Notes: generated from the sequence alone by a model not told the origin. A DNA stretch of 58,860 nt from Thermosynechococcaceae cyanobacterium YX3bin19 (GCA_030447595.1 JAUJON010000005.1:1-58860), one strand, 5' to 3'. Shown: positions 45,965 to 55,852, counted from the first letter of the stretch. Translations and numbers: made by a program.

Positions 45965-47077
45965 ATGCTATTTATGCCACTGAATATTCTGCTCATCTGG
46001 TGCTTTGGCCTCCTGTCCGTGGCAATACTTGGCGGCGGCATCTACATTGTCCATGAGTGGTATGAAGGAGAACTCCTAGGAACATCCTACTTGGTAGGCG
46101 GATTGGCGATGATTCTCTGGTCTTTTGGCGGTCGGTTTATCAGCTTACCGCTGCTGCGACGGAGAGGAGCTGATGAACCTAAGGCCCTGCGCACTGGTAA
46201 TGTACAGCACATAGCGCGACCGGACGGCAGTACAGTGCAAGTAGAATTCTATGGTCCTGAGGATGGGCAACCCATTATCTTGTCCCACGGTTGGGGCCCA
46301 AACAGTACCGTCTGGTATTATGCCAAGCGCCACCTGAGCGATCGCTTTCGACTGATTGTTTGGGATCTGCCTGGACTAGGAAAATCTAGTCAGCCAAAGA
46401 ACAAAGATTACTCGGTAGAAAAATATGCCCGAGACCTAGAAGCGGTTGTTGCGATCGCGGGAGAAAAACCTGTAATCCTTTTGGGGCATAGCGTGGGGTG
46501 TATGATTACCCTAACATTCTGTCGGCTGTTTCCAGAGCATCTGGGGCGGCGGGTGGCTGGCTTAATTCTCGTGGATACAACCTACACCAATCCAGTGAAA
46601 ACCTCTATCTTGAGCGGTTTATTACGCGCTTTACAGAAACCACTCCTTCAACCTATCCTGTATCTCACTATTTTGCTGTCGCCCATCGTTTGGTTGATGA
46701 CTTGGCTCAGCTATCTCAACGGTTCGCTGTACATTAGTGTAGAAGTATCTGGATTTACCGGCAAGGAAACGCGGGGTCAGTTAGATTTCTCAGCTTTTAT
46801 ATCCGCTTTAGGGTCACCGGGGGTTCTGGCTCGCGGTACGTTGGCGATGTTTAATTTCCAGGAAACGGCAACGCTCTCGGCAATTAATATTCCCGCTCTG
46901 ATTGTCGTGGGTGCCTCCGATATCGCAACCGTCCCCGCTGCTAGCCTTCGCATGGCGGCAGAATTGCCTCAAGCTGAACTGGTTACCTTAAAGCCTAGCG
47001 GGCACATGGGATTGATGGAGCGGAACCAGCAGTTGGCGGAAGCTGTGAGGGCGTTCAGCCGTAGGATTGTTGCCTGA
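45965..47077 (+). CDS. Membrane-anchored alpha/beta hydrolase
   Basis: Two N-terminal hydrophobic helices (LNILLIWCFGLLSVAILGG and SYLVGGLAMILWSFGG) anchor a C-terminal alpha/beta hydrolase. The fold landmarks are the oxyanion segment ILSHGWGPNSTVWYYA, WDLPGLGKSS, nucleophile elbow LLGHSVGCM (Ser), IVVGASDIATVPAASLR with the acid Asp, and SGHMGLMER with the catalytic His. The substrate (lipid, ester or epoxide) is unknown. The frame is intact at 370 residues. Confidence 0.8.
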   Translation: MLFMPLNILLIWCFGLLSVAILGGGIYIVHEWYEGELLGTSYLVGGLAMILWSFGGRFISLPLLRRRGADEPKALRTGNVQHIARPDGSTVQVEFYGPEDGQPIILSHGWGPNSTVWYYAKRHLSDRFRLIVWDLPGLGKSSQPKNKDYSVEKYARDLEAVVAIAGEKPVILLGHSVGCMITLTFCRLFPEHLGRRVAGLILVDTTYTNPVKTSILSGLLRALQKPLLQPILYLTILLSPIVWLMTWLSYLNGSLYISVEVSGFTGKETRGQLDFSAFISALGSPGVLARGTLAMFNFQETATLSAINIPALIVVGASDIATVPAASLRMAAELPQAELVTLKPSGHMGLMERNQQLAEAVRAFSRRIVA

Positions 47078-47241
47078 CGATGTGGCAAAAGTCAAGCTTG
47101 ACAAAAGCCAACCTCACCGTGGGTCAACCGGAACTAATGCGTGAGCACCAGTGTGATGTAGGTTTCTGCATACCCACACTGCAACTAAATATGGACTGAC
47201 CTGCGAGGCGAAACAGGCGATGCTGTAAGATTAGCCGCGGA

Positions 47242-47929
47242 GTTACCCGATATCCTTCTCGAACCCCCTATGGATGGATCGCAAATGAACCGGCTGCTCA
47301 GAGCATCCACCAAGAGCTGCTTCCTGGGCTCCGGATCGAGAGCCTTGATCCCAACGACCCGGTGGTGGTCCACCAGGTTCCCACTCCCTGGCGGCTACTC
47401 GGGACGGGGAACTACGCTGCAGTGCTCTATCACCCGAGCTATCCGCAAGAAGTGGTGAAGATCTATGCGCCTGGACGTCCGGGCTTGACAGAGGAGGTGG
47501 AAGTCTACTGCCATTTGGGCTTCCACCCCGCCTTCTCTGAATGTCTTTATGCTGGAAAGAACTTCCTAGTTCTCAAGCGTTTGTATGGAGTGACTCTCTA
47601 CAACTGTATGCACCTCGGCCTACGAATCCCGGTGCAGGTTATCAAGGATATCGACAAGGCTTTAGACTACGCGCGTAGGCGTGGCCTGCATCCCCACGAT
47701 GTCCACGGCGCAATGTCATGATGTGCGAAGGCAGGGGACTAGTTGTGGATGTCTCAGACTTCCTACACGAGGAAGACTGCTCGGCCTGGGATGATTTGAA
47801 GAGGCTTACTACTGGCTGTATAACCCCTTCTTGTCTTGGCTCAGGCTGCGGGTGCCCTATTTTGTTCTAGATATTGTCCGTAGAAGCTATCGCTTTTTCC
47901 GCAGCAGCTATCGCTTTTCCGCCGCTTAG
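47242..47929 (+). pseudogene. Serine/threonine protein kinase-like protein (fragmented)
   Basis: The readable part has LLGTGNYAAVLYHPSYPQEV and VKIYAPGRPGLTEEVEVY, a glycine loop and kinase lysine, then KNFLVLKRLYGVTLYNCMHL and RRGLHPHDVHG, the HxD catalytic loop. After a shift at about 47720 it gives VVDVSDFLHEEDCSAWDDLK (DVSDF in the DFG position), and after another shift YYWLYNPFLSWLRLRVPYFV. It ends SYRFSAA at 47927-47929. Upstream IANEPAAQSIHQELLPGLRI is in frame, but no start codon is clear. It is a short eukaryotic-like kinase fold with two or more indels. Confidence 0.65.
47882..47920 (+). repeat. Imperfect tandem duplication of about 20 bp at the kinase 3' end
   Basis: AGCTATCGCTTTTTCCGC and AGCTATCGCTTTTCCGC follow each other about 21 bp apart, differing by one T in the T-run. 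The duplicate encodes SYRFF/SYRFS at the extreme C-terminus and changes the reading frame. It looks like a slippage product. Confidence 0.55.
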
Positions 47930-47946
47930 CTCCCCCTCGCTCGTAG

Positions 47947-48318
47947 GGACACGCCCTTACCCCGGACGCGCTCGGTTGGTGGACTTATCTATTTGTTCAT
48001 GCGGCAGACAATACTCTAATGGGTAACGGTGGCTTCAAAGGGGTAGCGGACGAAAATGGGATGGTTGAAATCGGTTATGCCATTGCACCTGCCTACCGCG
48101 ATCGCGGGCTAGCGACGGAAGCGGCGCAGGGGTTAGTAGATTATGCTTTCTCCCATCCGTACGTCAAGATGGTAGATGCACACACACTGGCAGCAGCTAA
48201 TCCTTCAACGATCGTGCTAGAGAAAGTTGGTATGAGAAAAATTGAGACAGTGCATGACCCCGACGATGGCGAGCTATGGCATTGGCGGTTGAGTCAGCAG
48301 GACTACCAACGTTCCTGA
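47947..48318 (+). pseudogene. GNAT acetyltransferase lacking its N-terminal third
   Basis: The open part reads ALTPDALGWWTYLFVHAADN, then TLMGNGGFKGVADENGMVEI, GYAIAPAYRDRGLATEAAQG (the acetyl-CoA loop, R/Q-x-x-G-x-G/A type) and ANPSTIVLEKVGMRKIE. This is a RimJ-like GNAT domain ending in WHWRLSQQDYQRS. Members are about 175 residues long; here only about 124 codons are readable before a stop at 47944, and the N-terminal strands are missing. The first in-frame ATG is 48019. It directly follows the broken kinase, so a deletion may have joined the two loci. Confidence 0.65.
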
Positions 48319-48368
48319 GCCACAAAAATGCACTCCTATTAATGAAGGTCTGTTAGTCAAGGTAGTCC

Positions 48369-49409
48369 ATGAATGACGTGATAATCGTGGGTGCTGGGGT
48401 AGCCGGATTAGCGGCTGCCCGAGAACTGAGAGCAGCAGGCCTTAAGGTCTGCGTGCTAGAGAAATCTCGGGGTATTGGGGGGCGTTTGGCAACCCGTCGC
48501 GTGGCCACGCCCTATGGGGAAGTACCTGTGGACCACGGAGCCCAGTATTTCACCTGTCGCAGCCCAGCATTTCAGAAACTGCTCGCACCCCTAATCGAGC
48601 AGGGAGCAGTGACAACTTGGCTAGAAGCTATCCCCACCCTGACTCCTGAAGGAATTGAGCCTGCTGATGCGGCTCACACCTATCCTCGCTATTGCTGCCC
48701 CCAGGGAATGACGGTTCTGGCTAAGGTCCTGTCAGAGGGGCTAACAATCCACCGGCAAACCAAGGTTGCCAAACTAACGCTCACTCCTGATTGCCAGTGG
48801 CAGGCGATCGCCGAAACCGGGCAAACCTTCACAGCACGGGCATTACTGTTAACGCCGCCCCCACCGCAGAGCTTGGCGCTTCTGGGTTCTTTAGCAACGG
48901 ATATCAAGGAGCTAGATGCAATTCGAGCCGTACAGCTTGATCCCTGTCTAGCGGTTATAGCTGGCTATAAACCAGGAACCAGCCATGCAGATCAAATGCC
49001 CAATGGGCTTCGCTGGCGTGACGACCCAGTGATTGCCTGGAGTGCGGCTGACTCCAGCAAACGCTCCATTGCTCCCGCTCCCGTCCTTGTCTTCCACACC
49101 ACGCCCCAGTTTGCCCGAGACCACGAGGGTGAGGATTCGCCGCACCTCATTGCCTTGGTACTGGAGCATGCGACTCAACAACTGCAGCCCCACCTCTCTC
49201 TAGATCTGCGATCGCCAGAATGGACCCAAGCTCACTACTGGCGCTATGCCCAACCCGTAAACCCATTACAACAGCAATGGATAGGGAGTGCCTCCCCAGC
49301 GCCCCTGCTCCTAGCTGGCTGCTGGTGTGCGGCAGGACGGGTAGAAGGGGCGTTTTGTTCTGGCCAAGTCGCAGCTCAGGGTTTTCTGAGTCGTGGATGG
49401 CTGAATTAG
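48369..49409 (+). CDS. FAD/NAD(P)-binding oxidoreductase (renalase-like)
   Basis: This 346-residue flavoprotein has the N-terminal dinucleotide motif VIIVGAGVAGLAAARELRAA, then VLEKSRGIGGRLATRR and VDHGAQYFTCRSPAFQKLL, typical of renalase-like amine-oxidase-fold proteins. The C-terminal FAD block is LLLAGCWCAAGRVEGAFCSG. The substrate is unknown; renalase-type enzymes oxidise misreduced nicotinamide dinucleotides or amines. The frame is intact. A small methyltransferase gene starts 27 bp later on the same strand, so they may be co-transcribed. Confidence 0.82.
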   Translation: MNDVIIVGAGVAGLAAARELRAAGLKVCVLEKSRGIGGRLATRRVATPYGEVPVDHGAQYFTCRSPAFQKLLAPLIEQGAVTTWLEAIPTLTPEGIEPADAAHTYPRYCCPQGMTVLAKVLSEGLTIHRQTKVAKLTLTPDCQWQAIAETGQTFTARALLLTPPPPQSLALLGSLATDIKELDAIRAVQLDPCLAVIAGYKPGTSHADQMPNGLRWRDDPVIAWSAADSSKRSIAPAPVLVFHTTPQFARDHEGEDSPHLIALVLEHATQQLQPHLSLDLRSPEWTQAHYWRYAQPVNPLQQQWIGSASPAPLLLAGCWCAAGRVEGAFCSGQVAAQGFLSRGWLN

Positions 49410-49436
49410 TTGTGATCATGGCAAGTACATCAAGCA

Positions 49437-49907
49437 ATGCCCCAACGCAAACCAGACATCGGCTATATCCCCACCCCTCAGGAGGTTGTCGCAGCAATGC
49501 TGGCCCTAGCGGCAGTGACTGCTGATGACATTCTCTACGACCTGGGCAGCGGGGATGGACGGATCGCGATCGCCGCTGCCCAGCAGGGTACTCGCAGCGT
49601 TGGGATTGACATCGATCCAGAACGCATTCGAGAAGCTAACGAGAATGCTCTCAGAGCTTCGGTAAGCAATCGTGTGGCGTTTCGCCAACAAGATCTGTTT
49701 AAAGGCGACTTCAGCGAGGCTACCGTTGTGATTCTTTACTTGCTGCCCCATCTCAACCTTAGGCTGCGACCGGAGCTATTCCGCCAGTTGAAACCAGGTA
49801 CTCGCTTAGTTTCCCGCGACTTTGACATGGGTGACTGGCAGCCGGAGCGGCAGATACAGATCCAGACGCCAGAGGAATGCCATCTCTACTACTGGGTAAT
49901 TCCCTAA
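49437..49907 (+). CDS. Class I SAM-dependent methyltransferase (156 aa)
   Basis: This small Rossmann methyltransferase starts RKPDIGYIPTPQEVVAAML and has motif I ILYDLGSGDGRIAIAAA, motif II VGIDIDPERI and a VVILYLLPHLNLRLRP segment in the position of motif IV. It ends TPEECHLYYWVIP. The pattern YIPTPxEVV...LGSGDGR is common in small stand-alone methyltransferases of cyanobacteria and archaea, some acting on protein lysines. The substrate is unknown. The frame is intact. Confidence 0.78.
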   Translation: MPQRKPDIGYIPTPQEVVAAMLALAAVTADDILYDLGSGDGRIAIAAAQQGTRSVGIDIDPERIREANENALRASVSNRVAFRQQDLFKGDFSEATVVILYLLPHLNLRLRPELFRQLKPGTRLVSRDFDMGDWQPERQIQIQTPEECHLYYWVIP

Positions 49908-50102
49908 AAGCTGCCGGAGCGTCTCTGTAAAGCGGTAGCTAATAGGACTCCCAGGGAGTTAGCACAGTGAGCGCACAAATCTGGAACGAGTTTTAGAGTT
50001 ACGGCCACCGCTGCATGAGTTGTCTAAGGATGGGTATGCAAACACTAGTCACAAGTTATACTCCATCCATTGCCTCATCAAAGCTGTCTAGCTCCTGTGC
50101 CA

Positions 50103-51493
50103 ATGCTGGGAAATACTCAAGATCAAATCACCAATTTAATCAATCGCTATCAATCACAGGTAGATTTTCTCGCGATCCGGCTAGAGGAAGCCGAAGGAAC
50201 AGATATCTTCTACGTGCGGATAAAATTGAAACCTTGAGCGAGGGAATCTCAGTCGGTGGGCAGGTACGCGCCTGCTACCGAGGAGGGTGGGGATTTGCCA
50301 GCTTTAATCAGGTGTCAGCTTTAGAAGAGCAGGTTGCCGCCGCGATCGCGGCTGCCCGCTGGGTGGGAGAGGAAGAAACCCTCCTGGCACCCGTTGACCC
50401 CGTGCAGGACCGCCAAGTGCTTCGCCTCAGCGGCACCGACCCCCGGCAGGTTCCCCTAGCCGAGAAAAAAGACCTGTGCGATCGCTACGCTGAAATCCTC
50501 CGCGCTACTTCGGATCAAATCACTACAACCTCGGTTCGCTACAGCGACCACACGCAGCGGGTTCTTCTAGCAACTTCCGAAGGGACACTGCTGGAACAGT
50601 CCTGGGTAGACCTGGAAATGCGTTTTGCCGCGACAGCTCGCAACGGCGATACCGTGCAGACTGGGCGAGAAACGGTCGGCTCGCGCCAAGCCTATGAGGA
50701 TTTGACCCGCTTAGATGAGAAAGTCCGCAGCGCTGCCCAGCGAGCCGTGCATTCTTTAACACTGCCGCCAGTGCCGGGCAACACGTGTACGGTTGTCATT
50801 GACCCCATTCTCACAGGGCTGTTTGTCCATGAAGCCTTTGGGCATCTTTCAGAAGCAGACATGGCCTACGAAAACCCTGACCTATTGGAAGTGATGAGTC
50901 TAGGACGGCGGTTTGGTCCCCCGGAACTGCAAATTTTTGATGGTGCTGCAGTTGCTGGTCATCGCGGCAGCTATGCCTACGACGATGAAGGTACCCCGGC
51001 AACCGTTACCCAAATTATTCAAGATGGTAGGTTAGTTGGGCGGCTACACTCGCGGGAGACTGCTGGAAAACTGGGTGAAACCCCAACCGGTAACGCCCGG
51101 TGTTTGAGTTATCATTACTCCCCGATTGTCCGCATGACCAATACTTGGATTGAGCGGGGCACCACTCCGGTTGCCGATCTATTTGCCGATATTGAACAGG
51201 GGGTATATGCCCGTAACTGGATTGGAGGAATGACCAATGGGGAGATGTTTACCTTTACGGCTGGAGAAGCCTGGATGATCCGTCACGGCAAGATTGCTGA
51301 ACCAGTCCGCGATGTTACGCTTTCGGGGAATGCCTTTAAAACCCTCGTGGATATCGAGGCGATCGGGGATGACTTTTTGTGGGACGAATCGGGTGGTTGC
51401 GGTAAAGGTGGGCAGAGCGGTTTACCCGTTGGCTGTGGCGGACCTAGCCTACGCATCCGTAATGTGGTTGTGGGGGGTAAAGCTGAAACCTGA
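50103..51493 (+). CDS. tldD: TldD-family metallopeptidase (one frameshift as sequenced)
   Basis: TldD proteases, usually with a PmbA/TldE partner, trim modified peptides. The zinc motif is FVHEAFGHLSEAD (HExxxH), and the C-terminal block IGGMTNGEMFTFTAGEAW is characteristic. The true start appears to be ATG 50103 (MLGNTQDQITNLINRYQSQV, then LEEAEGTDIFYV). One G is missing near 50215, after which the open frame continues DKIETLSEGISVGGQVRA to 51493. A longer upstream frame at 50015 reads the N-terminus out of phase and is rejected. PmbA is not in the window. Total about 463 residues. Confidence 0.88.
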
Positions 51494-51705
51494 CACCCTA
51501 TAATGCTGCGTTTTGAGCGATCGCTTTTCAGGTAAAGTCCACTCGCTCACCAATTTACGAAATAGCCACCCGCCATGCCTGCGTAGAATAATTGACTGAG
51601 GCAACAATTAGAAATAGGGATCAGGCATCCGTAGGTTTATTAAGGCCAAAGCAACCGCACAAATCTTGAAGAGGTTTGTTTAAAGTTACAGCCTCGCTGA
51701 TTAGA

Positions 51706-52635
51706 TCACCGCAGTGCAAACCGGCGTACAGCCAGCAAGCTTCCTACCAGGCCAACGAGTGCCCCAAAACTCAGTAGGATCAGCGGCACCATCAGCAGTT
51801 CTAAGAGGCTGAGCCGTAAACCGTTAGCGAGAAGCTGCATGAAGTTCGGCTGCTGTGACAACAAGTGAGCAGCAAAACGCTGGGTAGCCGCAATAAAACT
51901 CCAGGCGATCGCGCCTCCAATCAGGCCAAAGGCCACTCCCTGTAGCACGAACGGTAAATAAATCCAGGTGGTTGTAGCACCGACTAACTGCATCACCTCA
52001 ATTTCGTAACGGCGAGCCATGACAATCAGCCGGATAGTCGTTGTGATTACCGATAGAGCTGTCACTGTCAAAACTATGGTCACGGTAAACCCGATCCAGC
52101 TTAATCCTTGGCTCAATTTTTCCAGATGTTTCAGCGCTTCATCTAAGTACTGAACGCTGCCTACCCCCGGCATCTGCATTAATTGCTCAGCCAGCTTGGG
52201 CACTACTTCAGAATTTTGGGCTTTCACCTTTAGTTCATCAACTAATGGGTTGCCACCCAAGTCCTGCATGGTTGCCTCCGCCCCTAAATCTGCTAGCAGT
52301 TCAGCCCAGGCCTGGTCTTTAGAAATTACTTCAACCTCAGCAACTTGGGGTAAGTTTGCCACTTGCAGGCGCAGGGGGGCGGCTGGGATACCTGGCTGTA
52401 GGTAGACTGACACCTCAACTTGACTGCCAACCTGCTCCAGCAGCCCTTCCACCTGCCAGGAGGCTTGTAGACTGAGGCCAAACAGAAACAATAAAACTGT
52501 AACGGTACTGATGGCGGCCCAGTTCATCCAACCGCCCCGCCGCAGGCCCAGACCAGTTTCCCGCAGTAGGTAATCCATCCGAGTCAGCAGGGGTTCAACC
52601 TTCTGCTTCAGAAACTTCAGATCCAGTGCGCCCAT
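51706..52635 (-). CDS. ftsX: Cell division ABC transporter permease FtsX
   Basis: FtsX with FtsE forms the divisome-linked ABC complex that activates peptidoglycan hydrolases. The 309-residue protein has one N-terminal helix (ISTVTVLLFLFGLSLQASW), a periplasmic domain (about 60-180, QVEVSVYLQPGIPAAPLRLQ), then three helices (TVTIVLTVTALSVITTTIRL, GVAFGLIGGAIAWSFIAAT, LLMVPLILLSFGALVGLVGS). The segment RRYEIEVMQLVGATTTWIYL is the conserved coupling motif of FtsX. The start ATG shares one base with the ftsE stop (TGATG at 52633-52637 on the complement), so translation is coupled. The frame is intact. Confidence 0.9.
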   Translation of the reverse strand: MGALDLKFLKQKVEPLLTRMDYLLRETGLGLRRGGWMNWAAISTVTVLLFLFGLSLQASWQVEGLLEQVGSQVEVSVYLQPGIPAAPLRLQVANLPQVAEVEVISKDQAWAELLADLGAEATMQDLGGNPLVDELKVKAQNSEVVPKLAEQLMQMPGVGSVQYLDEALKHLEKLSQGLSWIGFTVTIVLTVTALSVITTTIRLIVMARRYEIEVMQLVGATTTWIYLPFVLQGVAFGLIGGAIAWSFIAATQRFAAHLLSQQPNFMQLLANGLRLSLLELLMVPLILLSFGALVGLVGSLLAVRRFALR

Positions 52636-53388
52636 CAGCCTACTTTATCTTGCTGCAGACACCCCTGGTGGAGATAAACCACAGGATGGTTTGTCGCTTG
52701 CACGAGGGCTTGATTGTGGGTGGTGACCATGACAGTAATGCCAACCGAGTTTAAGCGTCGGAGAATTCTAATCACCTGGTGGGCATTTTCCGGGTCCAGG
52801 TTGCCAGTTGGCTCATCGGCTAGCAGCAGGTCGGGGGTGCCGATGATAGCGCGGGCAATGCTAGCTCGCTGTTGCTCTCCACCGGAGAGCTGCTCTGGAA
52901 AACAAGTTGCTTTATGCTGCAAACCGACAACCTCTAAAGCTGATTGCAGGCGGTGGTGAATCTCTGCACGGGGTACTCCCTGAGTTCGCAGAACCAAGGC
53001 AACGTTCTCTGCTACAGTCCGGCGGGGAATCAGGCGGTAATCCTGAAAGACAATGCCTAGGCGCCGCCGCAACAGGGAAAGGCGATCGCCCCACAGCAAA
53101 CCGATGTTTAAGCTTTCAAGAATTAATGCTCCCAGGTGGCGGGCCGCTCCTCACCATAGAGCAATTTGATCAAGGTTGACTTCCAGAGCCAGAATGGCCC
53201 ATGATAAACAGGAAGTCCCCCCGCCGCACCCTGAGGCTGACATCCTGAAGTCCAACAGCGCCATTGCCATAGGTCTTGTTCACCTCTTTGAGCTGCACCA
53301 TATACGGGCTTGCCGCCGCTGTCCCTGACTGAGAATCGTGAGGGGGGGCAAAAGTAGCAACAGGATTGCTAAACAGAGTTTGTGTCAT
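52635..53388 (-). CDS. ftsE: Cell division ATP-binding protein FtsE (one frameshift in Walker A as sequenced)
   Basis: This is the ATPase of the FtsEX complex. The N-terminus (from ATG 53388) reads [20 protein letters not shown] and [11 protein letters not shown]. One A is missing from the AAA of the Walker A lysine codon region near 53188, so the frame is lost at [13 protein letters not shown]. It resumes as [20 protein letters not shown] (Q-loop), with signature [15 protein letters not shown], Walker [13 protein letters not shown] and VTTHNQALV. Losing exactly the P-loop lysine would abolish activity, which argues for a consensus error. Cyanobacterial FtsE also has this kind of N-terminal extension of about 30 residues. 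Confidence 0.9.
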
Positions 53389-53452
53389 TACCCATTCAAT
53401 TCGTGCTTTCTTGGACTAGGTCAGTCGTTAAGGTGCCAGTCTACCAGATCAT

Positions 53453-54235
53453 TTACGATGCCTGATGCCGAGTTATAAATTTTTTAGCCAAGTTCTCAGC
53501 CAGTGCCCGCCCGGCAAATTTAGGGAGAGCCAGCATCCGCCGCCAGCGCCAGGGCTCTTTGTAGAGGCGATAAACCCATTCCAGGTGATTGTCTTTCAAC
53601 CAGCCAGGTGCCCGTGATTTTCGGCCTGCCCAAATATCAAAGCTGCCGCCGACCCCAATCCAAATGGCCTGGGGACAGAGGTGGTGGTGCTGGGTAATCC
53701 AATCCTCCTGGCGGGGGACACCCCGGCCTCCGAGACTCAGGCGTGGCAGAATTTCCTTCAGCGTATGGTGCAGTGCAGCTTCTTCTTCCGCGGGGTGATA
53801 ACCGTGCTGGGTTCCCTCTATTGCCAGGCCAGGTATGCGTTGCTGCCACATTTGAGCAGCGGCTTGAGCCACCCCAGGGGCACCGCCATAGAAGAACACA
53901 GGCCAGGGTTGATTCGGTCTGATAGATTCTTGCAACAGGGTTTCCGCCAATTCGATACCGGGGCAGCGCCGAACTCGCAACCCGTAAAGTTTCAGGTAGA
54001 GCACTACCCCGGCGCCATCAGGGATCACCAGCTCTGCCTGCTGAATGACCTTAGCTAATTGCGGATTCACCTCTGCCGCCATTGTCATCTCAGCATTCAG
54101 GGTGATGATCCGCGTTCCTTGTCCCTGATTTAACCGGGCAATTAGCCAAGCTGGATAGTTCTCCAGGATATGAACTGGAATTCCCAAAACCGGAAATTGC
54201 TTAGGCTTCCCAGGCATCATAGATTGTTGTCCCAC
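53453..54235 (-). CDS. WecG/TagA/CpsF-family glycosyltransferase (GT26)
   Basis: This 260-residue GT26 enzyme transfers (ManNAc-type) sugars to polyprenyl-linked acceptors for exopolysaccharide or wall polymers. Family blocks are RIITLNAEMTMAAEVNP near residue 45, ELVIPDGAGVVLYLKLYG with the catalytic-type Asp, VFFYGGAPGVAQAAAQMW, and AIWIGVGGSFDIWAGRKSRA, then a C-terminal membrane-association tail rich in Arg and Trp (EWVYRLYKEPWRWRR). Around RLSLGGRGVPRQEDW the usual VGLG is altered, possibly by a compensating indel pair. It starts about 50 bp after the sugar-binding lipoprotein gene on the same strand. Confidence 0.82.
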   Translation of the reverse strand: MGQQSMMPGKPKQFPVLGIPVHILENYPAWLIARLNQGQGTRIITLNAEMTMAAEVNPQLAKVIQQAELVIPDGAGVVLYLKLYGLRVRRCPGIELAETLLQESIRPNQPWPVFFYGGAPGVAQAAAQMWQQRIPGLAIEGTQHGYHPAEEEAALHHTLKEILPRLSLGGRGVPRQEDWITQHHHLCPQAIWIGVGGSFDIWAGRKSRAPGWLKDNHLEWVYRLYKEPWRWRRMLALPKFAGRALAENLAKKFITRHQAS

Positions 54236-54286
54236 AAGTCACCAATAGAATACCCAGTCAAGATTATATTCATTTCATTGTTTACC

Positions 54287-55645
54287 TCAAGGGCTTTGAT
54301 CAAAAATAAGATCCAGCCGCCGCTGAGATGCTTCCAGGGCTTCTGCAGGCGTACTTTGGCCTAAAAGGGTTGCTTCCAAGGCCCGGCCTAGATTTTCCGA
54401 GACGCGGGCATAACCGGGAAAAACAGGCCGCGATCGCGCCACTGCCATTTGCTGTAAAAAAACTGCCACAGCAGGCTGCTGGGCGATGAACTTTTGATAG
54501 ACCGAACTTTGACGGGACTGCAGATTCACAGGCAAGTACCCCGTCTGCAGGGCCCACTCCGTCTGGAACCCTTCACTCAGCACATATTCGGCAAAGGTCC
54601 AGGCAGCGCTTTCTCGCTCTGGATTAGTCTTGAACACAAACAGGTTTTCCCCACCCAAGGCGGTGGCGGATTGTTGAGCCGCAGGAATCGGGAATACACC
54701 AAAATCTACTCCGGTTTGCCGCAGTTGCCCCAAAGTCCAAGGACCAGAAAGCTGCATAGCCACCTTGCCTGCCAGAAACTGGTCCAGCTCAAACCCCCGT
54801 TCCGGCAAAGACAAGACCGCACTGCCATCCTCAATTAAGTTTCGCCAGAGTTGCAACGCTGCGATCGTTCCAGGTTGAACAATACTTGGGTGTGTCCCAT
54901 CTATGTTAGCGGGATCTCCCTGGATAATTTCAGCACCAGCACTCCATAAAAAAGGCAGCCAGGTAAAGACGGTGAACTCGCCTTTACCGAGACCGAGTAA
55001 CATTCCATGCTGATCAATGCGACCGTCACCATCGGTGTCTTGTGTCAGCTGACGGGCTGCCTGCTGCAACTGCTCCCAGGTTTGAGGGGCTTGAGTAATT
55101 CCGGCAGCCTGGAACATCTCCGGGTGGTAAAACACACCGACATTGTTGGTCCCAAAGGGCACTGACCAGATGTGCTCACCAAACTGCATGGTTTCAAACA
55201 GCACCGGGTCAATTTGTTGCCGCACCGCAGAGGCATTTAGCCAGTCTTCTAAAGGCCGAATCGCATCCAATTCAACCAGTTGACCGGTCAAGGTGGGATT
55301 AAACCACAGCAAGTCGGGTACCGCATTACCGACTACTGCTGCCAGGATTTTAGGCATCTGCTGATCTGGTTGACCGACGTAGAGCGACTCGACTTGAATC
55401 TGGGGATGACTGCAGTTGAAGCGCTCTATCAGCGATCGCAAAACCTCCCGGTTTGCAGGTGGGTTAACACCTTGCCATAGCGTCAGGTGAATTACCTTGT
55501 CAGAACCTACCGTCCTGTCAGCGCCATCAAGGGTACATCCAGTGAATACCAGGCTAAGCATTAACAACCCCAGCACATAGCAGTACCTCAGCCAGCGCCA
55601 ACTTTGAAAGAGAAACAAACCTTGGCTGGATAGAACCGGGATCAC
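54287..55645 (-). CDS. Sugar ABC transporter substrate-binding lipoprotein (family 1)
   Basis: The 452-residue exported protein has a lipobox LVFTGC with C37, so it is lipid-anchored on the outer face of the inner membrane. Family 1 solute-binding landmarks are VIHLTLWQGVNPPANREVL, LLWFNPTLTGQLVELDAIRP, SVPFGTNNVGVFYHPEMFQA, FLAGKVAMQLSGPWTLGQL and ENLFVFKTNPERESAAWTF. An EF-hand-like DTDGDGRID loop (near 55018-55045) could bind calcium. No permease or ATPase gene adjoins it, so the sugar (glucosylglycerol, trehalose or sucrose type) is unknown. The frame is intact. Confidence 0.82.
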   Translation of the reverse strand: MIPVLSSQGLFLFQSWRWLRYCYVLGLLMLSLVFTGCTLDGADRTVGSDKVIHLTLWQGVNPPANREVLRSLIERFNCSHPQIQVESLYVGQPDQQMPKILAAVVGNAVPDLLWFNPTLTGQLVELDAIRPLEDWLNASAVRQQIDPVLFETMQFGEHIWSVPFGTNNVGVFYHPEMFQAAGITQAPQTWEQLQQAARQLTQDTDGDGRIDQHGMLLGLGKGEFTVFTWLPFLWSAGAEIIQGDPANIDGTHPSIVQPGTIAALQLWRNLIEDGSAVLSLPERGFELDQFLAGKVAMQLSGPWTLGQLRQTGVDFGVFPIPAAQQSATALGGENLFVFKTNPERESAAWTFAEYVLSEGFQTEWALQTGYLPVNLQSRQSSVYQKFIAQQPAVAVFLQQMAVARSRPVFPGYARVSENLGRALEATLLGQSTPAEALEASQRRLDLIFDQSP

Positions 55646-55852
55646 CTCAACGCCTCGCTATGGAACTGCAAACATAGAGAAAATAATCGAAGATCTCTTC
55701 TAGCAAGGTGAACGCAGAGTATTCTGGGCAGTTACTGCGGCAAAATTCTGGCAACCTCAACCTCCAGCAGATTCTCTGAACTTTCGGATCTCATCCCAGT
55801 TCAAGTCTTCATCTAAACTGTAAATAAGAATATTAAGAAAGATGAAGCAGAC

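Noticed and set aside
50015-50102. ATG 50015 as tldD start
   Set aside because: Residues encoded from here to about 50210 are out of phase with the TldD N-terminus readable from ATG 50103.
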